Counted from the first letter of the stretch, positions 8,701 to 15,878 are shown. The stretch is 19,224 nt of DNA from Mucilaginibacter sp. (GCA_025934475.1 JAICXZ010000004.1:1-19224); one strand, 5' to 3'. Program-made: numbers and translations. The notes: generated by a model not told the origin, from the sequence alone.

Positions 8701-8884
8701 CTGCTTTATCCTGTAACCCGCAAAACACCTCATGCGAAGCCAGGCCATCTTCGATGGAAATCAGTCTTTTGGTGATGGTATAATCCGCCGTATTATTTCC
8801 CGGTTTGTTCTGCCCAAAAGCAAAGCGACCGGCTATTATTAAAGCCAGCACGAGCGTAATGCGATGAAGGAATGGGCGGTGCAT
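5714..8884 (-). CDS. periplasmic beta-propeller sensor histidine kinase (reg_prop, Y_Y_Y, HisKA_2, HATPase)
   Basis: A 1056-residue inner-membrane sensor. A signal peptide (about 1-24, ending AFGQ) is followed by about 700 periplasmic residues of regulator-propeller repeats; units such as DKAGFMWFGTRNGLNRYD, DNFGRLWVCTSLGVLQL and DEFGNLWISSDYGLIRF are clear. A Y_Y_Y domain (about 715-785, with FTLEFQLLDFA and YAYKIDGVDKDW) leads to one membrane helix near residues 793-812, a short coiled coil, and the kinase core. MREIHHRVKNNLQVI is a HisKA_2 dimerisation box, His859 the likely phosphorylation site. MNELLTNSFKYAF is the N box and YADNGPGLP the first G box. The periplasmic part is the kind used in hybrid polysaccharide sensors, but here the receiver and DNA-binding parts are in a separate LytTR protein 6 bp downstream. 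The ligand is probably a glycan fragment (inference). Confidence 0.94.
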   Translation of the reverse strand: MHRPFLHRITLVLALIIAGRFAFGQNKPGNNTADYTITKRLISIEDGLASHEVFCGLQDKAGFMWFGTRNGLNRYDGKNCLLFTRQRNHLQDNKVVQLAKDDANNLFIEYGSTGFQLTTNGKVDVMNAVTQEVKTLTAAFPNLPFKEQDVYWISNDGTDQVNILTAHPFRLWKYSSKHGFKLRYQMKDWKEGAALDPSLDYRRTGPICFFAKGKALLRMNRSTQYLIADDTMLAFKPKDLARELPLGFNSQNDLLITYNTLADVNAFKVGLLKSHTGDFVPADVKLPSVDSVQGRYWYQAVGSADGSCSILDINNIGLYLWSENAFLKLVSKSEIKTFENLFVYQVFPDNFGRLWVCTSLGVLQLKVEKNRFRQYFTTRQQSVETNNQARGIYADGTGKVVANIWMHIFEQRGDQMQSAADYQYRYALIKHNGSLYCGGYGLSEYDDLKNSIIQYPDGQQNEIWSLFSANDSLLLMGRTNGFTVFNSNTKKFTSPTYSQSTAEANFVYRIFKDATGTIWAVAENGLYKIARDAEGKWIIDKERSMAIQQLSLQDAFVDTDGVFWLATNGEGLYRWDRKKNALQQFNIAGGLPSDVLYRIEPDEFGNLWISSDYGLIRFNKKTFAVNTYTTTDGITNNEFNRTSSFKAADGQLYFGGLDGIIGFNPKDFATDAGALNVPLRVIGLNQFVGSQNQLVNETTDLLNTSQITLAPTDRFFTLEFQLLDFAKDEVHHYAYKIDGVDKDWNYINENSIRISGLPYGKFTLHVKAQNREGAWSKSELAIPLTVLKPFYLRWWFIVLLALALITTVYRIIKWRTKQLAEEKVRLEQTVSERTAQLKQSLSEQAGLLSEKDMLMREIHHRVKNNLQVISGLLELQSNTVADEAAKDALMEGRDRVRSIALIHQNLYQFENLSGIELKRFVNDLCRQVESVYKKQNRIAMNVEVPVLYLDIDSAVPLGLIMNELLTNSFKYAFNNAVAGEINLEIGTITDGKYQLKYADNGPGLPPDFDLTRATTLGMQLIYDLSRQIGGKVKYEYNDGASFIINFTNRDLRKKED

Positions 8885-9016
8885 TATAGTGATGAAGGTA
8901 CGGTATTTTGATGATTAATGGCGTGAAGCTTCCCACACGGGGACTCATCGACACGCGTCTATAAATTTACTAATTTTTTTAGCAAAATCCAATTATTTTT
9001 ATAGAACTTTGTTTCT

Positions 9017-9286
9017 ATGCTGACGAAGAAGCTGGAAAAGGAAGCAAAAGCCTGGATCAGAAGAAAAAAGGGGCCGGATGAGATTATCCGCGTTGTTCCG
9101 GCTGTAGAGAGTTACGATACTGTGACGGCTTACCATTTATACCCTGCATTTGAGGAAAATCCGGATTACCTGGGTTCGATATTATTCGACCGTAATGGCT
9201 ACTGGATATATGACGGGGAGCTATTATCGATCGGTGAACAGGAGCAGCTGGCGGAGTTTATTATTAATTGTAGTTTGAAGATGTGA
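9017..9286 (+). CDS. 89-residue protein, unknown function
   Basis: Not recognised. The protein has a basic helical start (MLTKKLEKEAKAWIRRKKG) and then alternating short strands with aromatic residues (YHLYPAF, SILFDRNGYWIYDG), ending in a helix (EQEQLAEFII). There is no signal peptide, membrane helix or cysteine motif (one Cys near the end), so a small soluble cytoplasmic protein is expected. It is divergent from the sensor kinase with 132 bp between starts, a gap that could hold promoters for both. Its last codon and stop (ATG TGA) lie inside the left arm of repeat element B, so the final one or two residues may be contributed by the repeat. The next gene on the same strand is alkB-like. 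Confidence 0.68.
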   Translation: MLTKKLEKEAKAWIRRKKGPDEIIRVVPAVESYDTVTAYHLYPAFEENPDYLGSILFDRNGYWIYDGELLSIGEQEQLAEFIINCSLKM

Positions 9287-9391
9287 GATTTGAGATACGA
9301 GACAGGTGTCGATCGGCATTGTTAAAACACAGGTGCATAGCTATCGCGAAATATTAAAAGTCTCAAATCTCATATCTCACATCTCAAATCT
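9279..9391. repeat. heptamer-built inverted repeat element B, filling the gap before the AlkB-like gene
   Basis: The left arm at 9279-9302 and right arm at about 9361-9391 are made of the same GAGATNT heptamers as element A. Over 24 bases the arms match as an inverted repeat at 21 positions. The centre is about 58 bp and does not resemble the centre of element A. In gene direction both elements have the GAGAT arm first and the ATCTC arm last. Element B begins inside the stop region of the 89-residue gene and ends directly before the alkB-like Shine-Dalgarno. Confidence 0.85.
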
Positions 9392-9404
9392 AAAAAAGGA
9401 GAAG

Positions 9405-9992
9405 ATGGAACAATTAGCGCTATTTGCAGAAGCAGGCCAAAGCAAGGGCCTGCCAAAGGAGCTACTGGAATATGTACCGGGCTTTATTGACCGGACAACG
9501 AGCGATAGTTTGCTGGAAAAGTTTATTAAAGAAACGCCCTGGCAGCAAACCAAACAAAAGCTGTGGGATAAGGAATACGTGACGCCAAGACTAACTGCGT
9601 GGTATGGCGACACAACACGAATCTCCCCCATTCTGCCATGGACGCCTGAGCTGCAGACGATCCGGGAACAAGCCGAAGCGCTGGCTGGGATCACTTTCAA
9701 TAGTGTACTGCTAAACTATTATCGCGATGGCAATGATTCCGTATCATGGCATAGTGATAAGGAAAGCATTATGGGTAGTCAGCCTGTTATTGCTTCGGTG
9801 AGCTTTGGGCAGGTGCGGAGCTTTGATATCCGCAATAAAACTGATCATCAGGAACATTATTCGGTGAGGCTGGAACATGGTTCGTTCCTGCTCATGAAAG
9901 CGGGCTTGCAGGAAAACTGGGAGCACCGCATCGCCAAATCAACAAAACCAATGAGGGCCAGGGTGAATTTGACGTTTAGGTTGGTGATTTGA
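9405..9992 (+). CDS. AlkB-type 2-oxoglutarate/Fe(II) dioxygenase (alkylated nucleic acid demethylase)
   Basis: A 195-residue enzyme that oxidatively removes methyl groups from damaged bases such as 1-methyladenine and 3-methylcytosine, using Fe(II) and 2-oxoglutarate. The iron ligands are His116 and Asp118 in SWHSD and His174 in WEHRIAK. The 2-oxoglutarate-binding signature is RVNLTFR (Arg186, Asn188, Arg192). LNYYRDGNDSVSWHSDKE is characteristic of the ALKBH2/3-like bacterial group. The start at 9405 is chosen because a strong AAAGGAG ribosome binding site lies 3-9 bp before it; the frame upstream runs through repeat element B and is not protein-like. The gene lies between two different repeat elements, and its product should act in the cytoplasm. 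No adaptive-response regulator is nearby. Confidence 0.93.
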   Translation: MEQLALFAEAGQSKGLPKELLEYVPGFIDRTTSDSLLEKFIKETPWQQTKQKLWDKEYVTPRLTAWYGDTTRISPILPWTPELQTIREQAEALAGITFNSVLLNYYRDGNDSVSWHSDKESIMGSQPVIASVSFGQVRSFDIRNKTDHQEHYSVRLEHGSFLLMKAGLQENWEHRIAKSTKPMRARVNLTFRLVI

Positions 9993-10054
9993 AAGGGATC
10001 AGCTGGTTCGGGTAGACCTACCCACGGCGGTAAATTCTATAAATTTTATGAAAC

Positions 10055-10258
10055 TATGTCATTTCGACGAACCCACGAGCGCCAAAGCGCGAGATTGGGT
10101 GAGGAGAAATCCTTTCGAACTTGCATCCTAACCCATGCATTGCGCTGCACGTTCTAAAAGATTTTTCGCTCGCACAGACGGCGCACAACCCGCTCAAGAG
10201 AATAGTTTCTCCTCGCCCCAGCGCTCAATCCCGCGCCGCTCGTTCGAAAGGACATTTT
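10055..10258. repeat. REP-like pair of inverted copies between alkB and the DUF1080 gene
   Basis: One copy runs forward from 10055 (ATGTCATTTCGA ... GGGTGAGGAGAAA) and a diverged copy runs backward from 10258 (ATGTCCTTTCGA ... GGGCGAGGAGAAA). Each carries GCGC-rich internal segments able to form a small hairpin. About 80 bp separate the copies. Repeats beginning GTCATTTCGA and ending GAGGAGAAAT are, from general knowledge, common in intergenic DNA of Bacteroidota. The pair occupies most of the 280-bp convergent gap and leaves no room for a gene. Confidence 0.78.
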
Positions 10259-10272
10259 TGTTTGGTTAAAAA

Positions 10273-10908
10273 TCACGGCAACGGCTTTACCATAATATTC
10301 TTAAAAAACACCAGGCTATTCGGGTCATGACCCTGCAGGGCAAAGGTGCCACTTGAAAGCATGCGCTGCGCATCGTCACCTGTGCGATGCAGATCGGCAG
10401 GTTCGGTATAGTCGTTTACTACCTTGCCATTTATTTTGACAATAATCCGCTTCCCTTGTACGGTAATATCCATCGTAAACCATTCCCCCTCCTTCACAAA
10501 AACATCTTTTATATCCTGTATACCATAAACGCTGCCGGTTCTGCGCCAGTCGGTGTGGGTATTGTTTACCTGTATCTCGTAGCCCTTGGCCGGCCAGCCG
10601 CCTTGCTGGTAAGCGGTATGGATATAAATGCCTGAATTGGCGCCCTGGTGGGTCATCACATCAGCTTTAAATTCGAAGTTTTTGAAATTGTGGTTCTGCA
10701 CATCGCCATCATAAAAAAGGTGTGCTGTTTGTCCGTGCACCACGATTATGCCATCCTTTACGGAAAAAGTTTCCGCATGGTCGCCAACCTTCCAGCCGTT
10801 AAGCGATTTCCCGTCGAAGAGGGATACCCAGCCATCTTTAGTATCCTGGCTTTTAGCGGAAAGAGAAAACAAGGAAATGGTAAAAATGATGCCGATGAGA
10901 TTTTTCAT
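10273..10908 (-). CDS. exported DUF1080 family protein (3-keto-disaccharide hydrolase type)
   Basis: A 211-residue protein made of a signal peptide (about 1-20, ending SAKSQ) and one DUF1080 domain, a concanavalin-like beta-sandwich. The opening WVSLFDGKSLNGWKVG and the middle GANSGIYIHTAY and GWPAKGYEIQVNNT are diagnostic. Members of this family in Bacteroidota hydrolyse 3-keto-glycosides made by Gfo/Idh-type oxidoreductases; no such oxidoreductase is in the window, so the exact role is open. The length is that of the single-domain form. It lies downstream of the two arabinofuranosidase genes but after an intrinsic terminator (10968-11000), so it probably has its own promoter or depends on readthrough. 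Its end is convergent with alkB across the REP-like repeat. Confidence 0.88.
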   Translation of the reverse strand: MKNLIGIIFTISLFSLSAKSQDTKDGWVSLFDGKSLNGWKVGDHAETFSVKDGIIVVHGQTAHLFYDGDVQNHNFKNFEFKADVMTHQGANSGIYIHTAYQQGGWPAKGYEIQVNNTHTDWRRTGSVYGIQDIKDVFVKEGEWFTMDITVQGKRIIVKINGKVVNDYTEPADLHRTGDDAQRMLSSGTFALQGHDPNSLVFFKNIMVKPLP

Positions 10909-10967
10909 AGTTATGTGGTTTTCTCAAAGCTAAGATTTACGGATGAAAAAGGAATCAATCATTAGCA

Positions 10968-11000
10968 CAAAAAAGCCCCGGCACATCTGCACCGGAGCCC
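10968..11000 (-). terminator. intrinsic terminator after the GH51 pair
   Basis: On the minus strand GCTCCGG (10998-10992) pairs with CCGGGGC (10981-10975) across a 10-nt loop and is followed at once by six or more T. This is a standard rho-independent terminator. It lies about 90 bp past the stop of the long GH51 gene. A weaker GAGGA/TCCTC hairpin followed by a T-rich stretch sits directly after that stop (11061-11081). Confidence 0.8.
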
Positions 11001-11083
11001 ACTGATCTCATTCCCAAAGCGGTCTCTACCCGCAGAAAAGACCTTTTCCTTAAAAAGATTGAGGAGACGCCATCGTCCTCCTG

Positions 11084-13075
11084 TTAACGTTCATAGGGCA
11101 CCACAAAAACATTTACTGATGAGCCCTCTACCTTTATCGCCTGGTTCTTATAATTCCAGCCAATGATTTTGGTTTCCGGTCGTATTACGTCAGGATGCGC
11201 GAGACTGTTAAAGGCCAGCTTATCGGTGCAGGCCAATTGCACCCATTGCGCTTTGCTGGTTTTTCCTTTCAATGCCCCGAGACTCAATTCGAAATTACGC
11301 GGGGTAGATGATGCATTGACTACTTTAATGATTAACTGTTTTTTGGCGCTGTCGATCACCGCACTGCTGTATAAGCTATCTTGTCCTGTAACTGCTTTGT
11401 CATTAAGTGTCAGCGATGCTATATTGGTGCCTTTGTAATTTGAAAACAGTTGCTGCACATAGTAATTCGGGGTAGCTACTGAATGCAAATTATCGAACCA
11501 GATCAGATCGGGCCGCCATTGCCAGGCATCTACGCGGGCTAGTAATGGCGCATAGGAAGCCATTTGCACTACATCGGCATTACGCTCCAGTCCGGTCATA
11601 AAAGCGGCTTCGGACAAGGCCGAATACCAGGTATTATGACTCTCGGCGGCTGTATCTTTTTGCGTTTTGTCGTCAATATGGGCAGCATATTCACCAGCAA
11701 ATATTTTTGAGCTGTTACGGTCGTAATTATCGTAGCGGGTCGCATTTTTCAGGAACCACTCCGGTCGCATGTAGTAATGCTCATCGATAAAACTTGCTTT
11801 CTCCTGGCGCATCACCTTGTTCAGATAGTTGAATAGATCTCCGCCCGGATAAGGTCCGGCGCTGCCAACCAGTTTAATTTGCGGATATTTTGCCCAGATC
11901 GCCTTTGAAAACAGTTTAAAGCGGTCCACATACTGCTCACCCCACTGCTCGTTCCCTACCCCGATCATTTTCAAATTGAAAGGAGCCGGGTGGCCCATAG
12001 CTGCGCGCAGCGCCCCCCATTTGGTATCTGTTCCGCCATTGGCAAACTCGATCAGGTCGAGTGCGTCCTGGATAAATGGATCGATCTGATTTAGCGAAAC
12101 TACCTCGGCACTGTTATACTGACAGGCCATACCGCAGTTCAATATCGGCAGCGGTGAAGCACCGATATCATCGCAAAGCTGAAAATACTCATAAAATCCA
12201 AGACCGAACGACTGGAAATAATCGGGTGTTTGATGATCCCGCATCTCTACATTCCAGCGATTGAGAATGAGTTTTCGGTCGGCAATATCTCCCAGGGTAC
12301 TTTTCCATTGATAACGATTTGCCAAATCGCGGCCCTCCACGATACAGCCGCCGGGGAAGCGCATGAATCCGGGATGCATATCCGCCAGCTTCTGCACAAG
12401 GTCGGCACGAAGGCCATTTGGGCGATGTTTCCAGGTGTCCGCAGGAAACAATGAAACCATGTCTATCTCAATCTTACCCTGCCCTTCAAAAATCACATTC
12501 AGCTTTCCTTTGGATGATGTTTCGCCGGCACTAAATGAAACGTGATAGGTTTTCCAATCACCCTTTACATCCTCCAAAGTTGCGCGCCCGATAGGCTTGC
12601 CGCTTTCGTTAACAGCTTCAACACTAACTTTAACATTCCCCTCAACCGCATGCGCCATCACCGAGAAATTGTACTGATGATCTTTCTCAAATCCCATTCC
12701 ACGGAACCCCTCGTTCGTTAACACATACGAGCCTTTCCTATTCTTCAATGACACGCCGGCAAAACGGGGATTCGTTGAACTGGTGCGGTTTACAATCAGA
12801 ATTGAACCTTCGGCACCATCAACCAATTTATCGTCCCAACCCATTAGGGGATCATTAAATTCGAAAGAGCGGTTTTTTACCATTTCGGCATACAGACCGC
12901 CATCGGCTCCAAAATTGATATCTTCAAAGAAGATGCCCCACATCGTCGGCTCAATTTTGGCTCCCGGTTTATCGAGGTGAACAACGAGCTTTTCCGGCGC
13001 TTGTGCATAAACCTGGTTTGCCATCCAGATCGACGATGACAGGATTAAAATAGTGCGGGCTATCTTCTTTATCAT
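11084..13075 (-). CDS. exported GH51 alpha-L-arabinofuranosidase with N-terminal carbohydrate-binding-like domain (long form)
   Basis: A 663-residue retaining arabinofuranosidase predicted to remove terminal alpha-L-arabinofuranose from arabinan or arabinoxylan in the periplasm or at the cell surface. The signal peptide is about residues 1-24 (ending VYAQ). PTMWGIFFEDINFGADGGLYAEMVKNRSFE is split here as the opening strand of the long GH51 form (PTMWGIFFEDINFG, then GLYAEMVKNRSFE). A beta-sandwich resembling CBM4/9 follows (about 75-215), then the barrel. MIGVGNEQWGEQY gives the acid/base Glu376 and KIFAGEYAAH the nucleophile Glu462; FMRFPGGCIVEG is also conserved. A C-terminal beta domain ends the protein. 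It starts 35 bp after the stop of the shorter GH51 gene, so the two form an operon. A hairpin and a terminator follow. Confidence 0.94.
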   Translation of the reverse strand: MIKKIARTILILSSSIWMANQVYAQAPEKLVVHLDKPGAKIEPTMWGIFFEDINFGADGGLYAEMVKNRSFEFNDPLMGWDDKLVDGAEGSILIVNRTSSTNPRFAGVSLKNRKGSYVLTNEGFRGMGFEKDHQYNFSVMAHAVEGNVKVSVEAVNESGKPIGRATLEDVKGDWKTYHVSFSAGETSSKGKLNVIFEGQGKIEIDMVSLFPADTWKHRPNGLRADLVQKLADMHPGFMRFPGGCIVEGRDLANRYQWKSTLGDIADRKLILNRWNVEMRDHQTPDYFQSFGLGFYEYFQLCDDIGASPLPILNCGMACQYNSAEVVSLNQIDPFIQDALDLIEFANGGTDTKWGALRAAMGHPAPFNLKMIGVGNEQWGEQYVDRFKLFSKAIWAKYPQIKLVGSAGPYPGGDLFNYLNKVMRQEKASFIDEHYYMRPEWFLKNATRYDNYDRNSSKIFAGEYAAHIDDKTQKDTAAESHNTWYSALSEAAFMTGLERNADVVQMASYAPLLARVDAWQWRPDLIWFDNLHSVATPNYYVQQLFSNYKGTNIASLTLNDKAVTGQDSLYSSAVIDSAKKQLIIKVVNASSTPRNFELSLGALKGKTSKAQWVQLACTDKLAFNSLAHPDVIRPETKIIGWNYKNQAIKVEGSSVNVFVVPYER

Positions 13076-13110
13076 AATGGGGATATTCTTTTATCTATCG
13101 ATCTAAAGTT

Positions 13111-14661
13111 TTAATTAAGCGACAATACAACAACCGATGCCGGTGGCATTACCACATTCAGGCTCTCACCTTTCATGGTTGCGCCTTTAAAAGCTTTAGG
13201 TTGAATTTTGTCCGGATTTGCTGCCGAGTTGTAATCCTGCACTTTTGCGGACGACAATATTCTACCGCTCACATCCTTAAACTTAGCGCCATGCATATCA
13301 ACAGCAACTGTGTGAGGATGATCAGGATCTATATTCACCAGGGAAACATGCACAATACCATCTTTCGCTTTAGATGCCGAAGCTGAGATAGCCGGCAACT
13401 TTTGACCTTTATAAGTGTATGAATCACTATTCAGGGACACCGGCAGCAAGGTAGCATCCTGGTGCACATTGTACATCTCCATTACATGGTAGGTCGGGGT
13501 CAATATAATTTTAGGACCGTCGGTTAAAATCACGGCCTGCAAAACGTTGATACATTGCGCAAGATTGGCCATCCTAACGCGGTCGCTATGGTTATTGAAG
13601 ATATTAAGCGTTGCGCCGGCAATCATAGCATCGCGCATGGTATTTTGCTGGTAGAGAAAGCCCGGATTTGTTCCCGGCTCAACATCGTACCAACCGCCCC
13701 ACTCATCAACAACCAGCGCAACTTTCTTTTGAGGATCGTATTTATCCATGATGGCTGAGTGTTTGGTAACCAAAGTATCCATCATCAATGCGCGCTGCAT
13801 TATTTCGAAATACTGTTCTTCGCTAAAGCCGGTAGCGGGGCCTTTATGATCCCAATCAATAACTGCATAGTGGTGCATGGCCAGGCCTTCCATCAAACTG
13901 GAAGGAATGTTCTTCATCAGCATTTCTGTCCAGTGATAATCAGCTGAGCTTGCACCTGAAGCCACCCTGAACAGCTTCGATTTTCCATGAGTATTAGCCA
14001 TAAAAGTGGCGTACTTCCTAAACTCATTGGCGTAATATTCAGGCGTCATATTGCCACCGCATCCCCAGGCCTCATTACCTATCCCCCAAAACTTAACGTC
14101 CCACGGATTTTCGCGACCATTTGCTTTGCGGAGGTCTGACATCGGATTTTTATTATCTGAGCTTGTATACTGCACCCAATCGGCCAGTTCCTGCACGGTT
14201 CCGCTGCCCACATTCCCCGACACATACGGATCGGCGCCCAATTGTTCGCACATATTTAAAAAGTCGTGTGTGCCAAAGCTGTTATCCTCAGTAACACCAC
14301 CCCACCACACATTTACAATTGAGGGTCTTTTATCTTTAGGGCCGATGCCATCTTTCCAGTGGTAAGTATCGGCAAAGCAACCTCCCGGCCAGCGCAGAGC
14401 CGGAATCTTCATTTTTTTCAACGCAGCTATCACGTCATTCCTTACACCGCTGGTGTTGGGAATCTTGGAAGTGTCACCAACAAAAAATCCGCCGTAAATA
14501 CCGTGCCCCAGGTGCTCGGCAAAATGGCTGTAAATGTACTTGCTGATGACCGGGTTGGATGCGGTCGGGTTAACATCGAGAGTGATGCTGCTTTGTGCTT
14601 TTCCCAGCTGCACTGCGGCTATAAAAAGCACGCAGGAAGCGATTAGTTTTTTGGAGCTCAT
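13111..14661 (-). CDS. exported GH51 alpha-L-arabinofuranosidase (short form)
   Basis: A 516-residue GH51 enzyme of the classic short form, but with a signal peptide (about 1-22, ending GKAQ), so it is exported while many relatives are cytoplasmic. [17 protein letters not shown] is the usual N-terminal motif and [20 protein letters not shown] is typical ([19 protein letters not shown]). [13 protein letters not shown] holds the acid/base Glu197 and [12 protein letters not shown] the nucleophile Glu320. A C-terminal beta-sandwich (about 400-516) completes the fold. It is the first gene of a two-gene operon with the long GH51. The distinct architecture suggests different linkage or polymer preference. 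Upstream lies an 8-bp palindrome (14788-14808) that could bind a repressor or activator. Confidence 0.94.
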   Translation of the reverse strand: MSSKKLIASCVLFIAAVQLGKAQSSITLDVNPTASNPVISKYIYSHFAEHLGHGIYGGFFVGDTSKIPNTSGVRNDVIAALKKMKIPALRWPGGCFADTYHWKDGIGPKDKRPSIVNVWWGGVTEDNSFGTHDFLNMCEQLGADPYVSGNVGSGTVQELADWVQYTSSDNKNPMSDLRKANGRENPWDVKFWGIGNEAWGCGGNMTPEYYANEFRKYATFMANTHGKSKLFRVASGASSADYHWTEMLMKNIPSSLMEGLAMHHYAVIDWDHKGPATGFSEEQYFEIMQRALMMDTLVTKHSAIMDKYDPQKKVALVVDEWGGWYDVEPGTNPGFLYQQNTMRDAMIAGATLNIFNNHSDRVRMANLAQCINVLQAVILTDGPKIILTPTYHVMEMYNVHQDATLLPVSLNSDSYTYKGQKLPAISASASKAKDGIVHVSLVNIDPDHPHTVAVDMHGAKFKDVSGRILSSAKVQDYNSAANPDKIQPKAFKGATMKGESLNVVMPPASVVVLSLN

Positions 14662-14787
14662 TAGGTTTTAAAATTGTCGCAACCAAAATAAATAATTATT
14701 GTCAATTTCACACTTAAAAATAAATTTTATTTTAAGACAGTAGTTTCTACTGGCTCGTTATATGGTCAAATCATCATCGGGTATAAA

Positions 14788-14808
14788 TTAGTGTTGTTTT
14801 AACACTAA
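14788..14808. promoter_or_regulatory. perfect 8-bp palindrome upstream of the GH51 operon, candidate operator
   Basis: TTAGTGTT and AACACTAA form a perfect 8-bp inverted repeat with a 5-bp spacer, 127 bp before the GH51 start and past the terminator of the upstream inositol oxygenase gene. The spacing suits a dimeric regulator. No regulator is assigned; the position before arabinose-releasing enzymes makes an arabinose-responsive factor an attractive guess. Confidence 0.4.
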
Positions 14809-14822
14809 AATAGCCAGAAAAC

Positions 14823-14856
14823 AAAAAACGGCCCGCAAATACAAGCGGGACCGTTT
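14823..14856 (-). terminator. intrinsic terminator after the inositol oxygenase gene
   Basis: On the minus strand ACGGTCCCGC (14854-14845) pairs with GCGGGCCGT (14836-14828), with one bulged base and an 8-nt loop, followed by six T. It lies 35 bp past the stop and cleanly separates the inositol oxygenase transcript from the GH51 operon. Confidence 0.85.
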
Positions 14857-14891
14857 ACTGAATCTGGAATAATTATAATTAGGGTATCGGC

Positions 14892-15764
14892 TTACAATTT
14901 TGCCATTTCTGGCAGATATTTCGCGATCAGGTCCTCATAGTAAGGTTTCAATTCGGAAACAACCGGTGTAACCGGACTTTTCGAATAGAGATCGTAAGGA
15001 TTAAATTTCTCAACCCACTTAAACATTTTTTGATCATGGTCATTCAGCAGGTGATCGTATGCTTTTTCACGATGCTGCGAATAAAATGAGTGATAGCGAA
15101 TCATATAAAGTGCCGGTTCAGGCAAATAGTCTTTTGTCAACTGGAACATATACTCATCATGCCCCCAGGATATCTCTACTTTATCCATCCCGCAGTTTGG
15201 CGAGTAAACACCATATTTAGTATTGTAGCGTTCGTCGTAAGTGTCCGGGTTGTCAGCAAAAAACTCAGGGTAAACGATCTTGTCAGAAAACTTGCAACCC
15301 ACAGGGAAGGTATCCCCTACCACGTTCCATTGCGGTTCGCCAAAAAGGCAAAGCACCTTACCCAGGTCATGGATGAAACCTGTCAGTACAAACCAGTCGG
15401 GATGCCCGTCGGCACGGATAGCCTCAGCTGTTTGCAGCAAGTGTTGGAGTTGATCGAGCTGCAAGTCCGGATCAGACTCATCTATTAATGTATTCAAAAA
15501 CTCCATTGCCGACCACCAGGGCATCTCCATTTGCTGAAACTTCAGGAAATGTTCTTTTTTGGCCAGTACGTTCTCATAAGTCTGATACTTGTGATTCAAC
15601 CTGTAAAACTCGCGCACAGAATCCACCTCCGGACTATCATAATTCCTAAACTCCTCCTTTGACTTGGCCATGTTGCCTGGTTCCGGATATCGCTTTAGCA
15701 CGTCATCTTCCCACTGTTCAATGCTTGATAAGGGAAACATTTCTTTCGGGGTTAGCTTTTTCAT
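14892..15764 (-). CDS. miox: myo-inositol oxygenase (MIOX)
   Basis: A 290-residue cytoplasmic di-iron enzyme that cleaves the ring of myo-inositol with O2 to give D-glucuronate. It resembles the animal and plant enzyme over its whole length. The HD-domain iron ligands are all present: His121 (ADGHPDW), His132 and Asp133 (FIHDLGK), His202 (SWGHDEY), His225 (IRYHSFY) and Asp258 (FNPYDLY). Lys136 and Ser226 match substrate-contact residues of the human enzyme. FGEPQWNVVGDTFPVGC is a family signature. The gene follows the GH28 gene after 114 bp that contain a small palindrome, and is closed by its own terminator. With pectinases beside it, the glucuronate product probably joins galacturonate in uronate catabolism (inference). 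No inositol transporter or uronate isomerase is in the window. Confidence 0.95.
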   Translation of the reverse strand: MKKLTPKEMFPLSSIEQWEDDVLKRYPEPGNMAKSKEEFRNYDSPEVDSVREFYRLNHKYQTYENVLAKKEHFLKFQQMEMPWWSAMEFLNTLIDESDPDLQLDQLQHLLQTAEAIRADGHPDWFVLTGFIHDLGKVLCLFGEPQWNVVGDTFPVGCKFSDKIVYPEFFADNPDTYDERYNTKYGVYSPNCGMDKVEISWGHDEYMFQLTKDYLPEPALYMIRYHSFYSQHREKAYDHLLNDHDQKMFKWVEKFNPYDLYSKSPVTPVVSELKPYYEDLIAKYLPEMAKL

Positions 15765-15832
15765 AATTCGATTTTATAATTAATGGAAAATTACTGTATT
15801 AAACACATTTATTAAAGTTTTTCTGCTCAGAA

Positions 15833-15852
15833 TCACGTATTTATTTACGTAA
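15833..15852. promoter_or_regulatory. imperfect palindrome between the GH28 and inositol oxygenase genes
   Basis: TCACGTA and TACGTAA are inverted with one mismatch around a 6-bp spacer, in the 114-bp gap 69 to 88 bp before the inositol oxygenase start. It has no T tract on the minus strand, so it is more like a binding site or a weak hairpin than a terminator. Confidence 0.25.
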
Positions 15853-15878
15853 TCGTTTTCACTTCGGCTATTTTCTGG

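Noticed and set aside
8920..8965. Hammerhead-ribozyme-like core on the minus strand (GATGAGTCC followed by GGGAAGC)
   Set aside because: The essential CUGAUGA and GAAA boxes are incomplete and no flanking stem I/III with a cleavage site was found; probably chance.
8885..9016. Bacteroidota-type promoters (TTTG and TAnnTTTG boxes) in the divergent gap
   Set aside because: TTTG-like and TAAATTTA-like pieces are present, but the spacing does not fit on either strand.
9306..9404. N-terminal extension of the AlkB-like protein to an ATG at 9306
   Set aside because: It reads through repeat element B, while a strong Shine-Dalgarno lies directly before the ATG at 9405.
10008..10024. Short inverted repeat GGGTA/TACCC just after alkB as a terminator
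   Set aside because: The stem is only 5-6 bp and no T tract follows on the plus strand.
10121..10330. Plus-strand open frame of 69 codons between alkB and DUF1080
   Set aside because: It is mostly the REP-like repeat and the antisense end of the DUF1080 gene, with no protein-like features.
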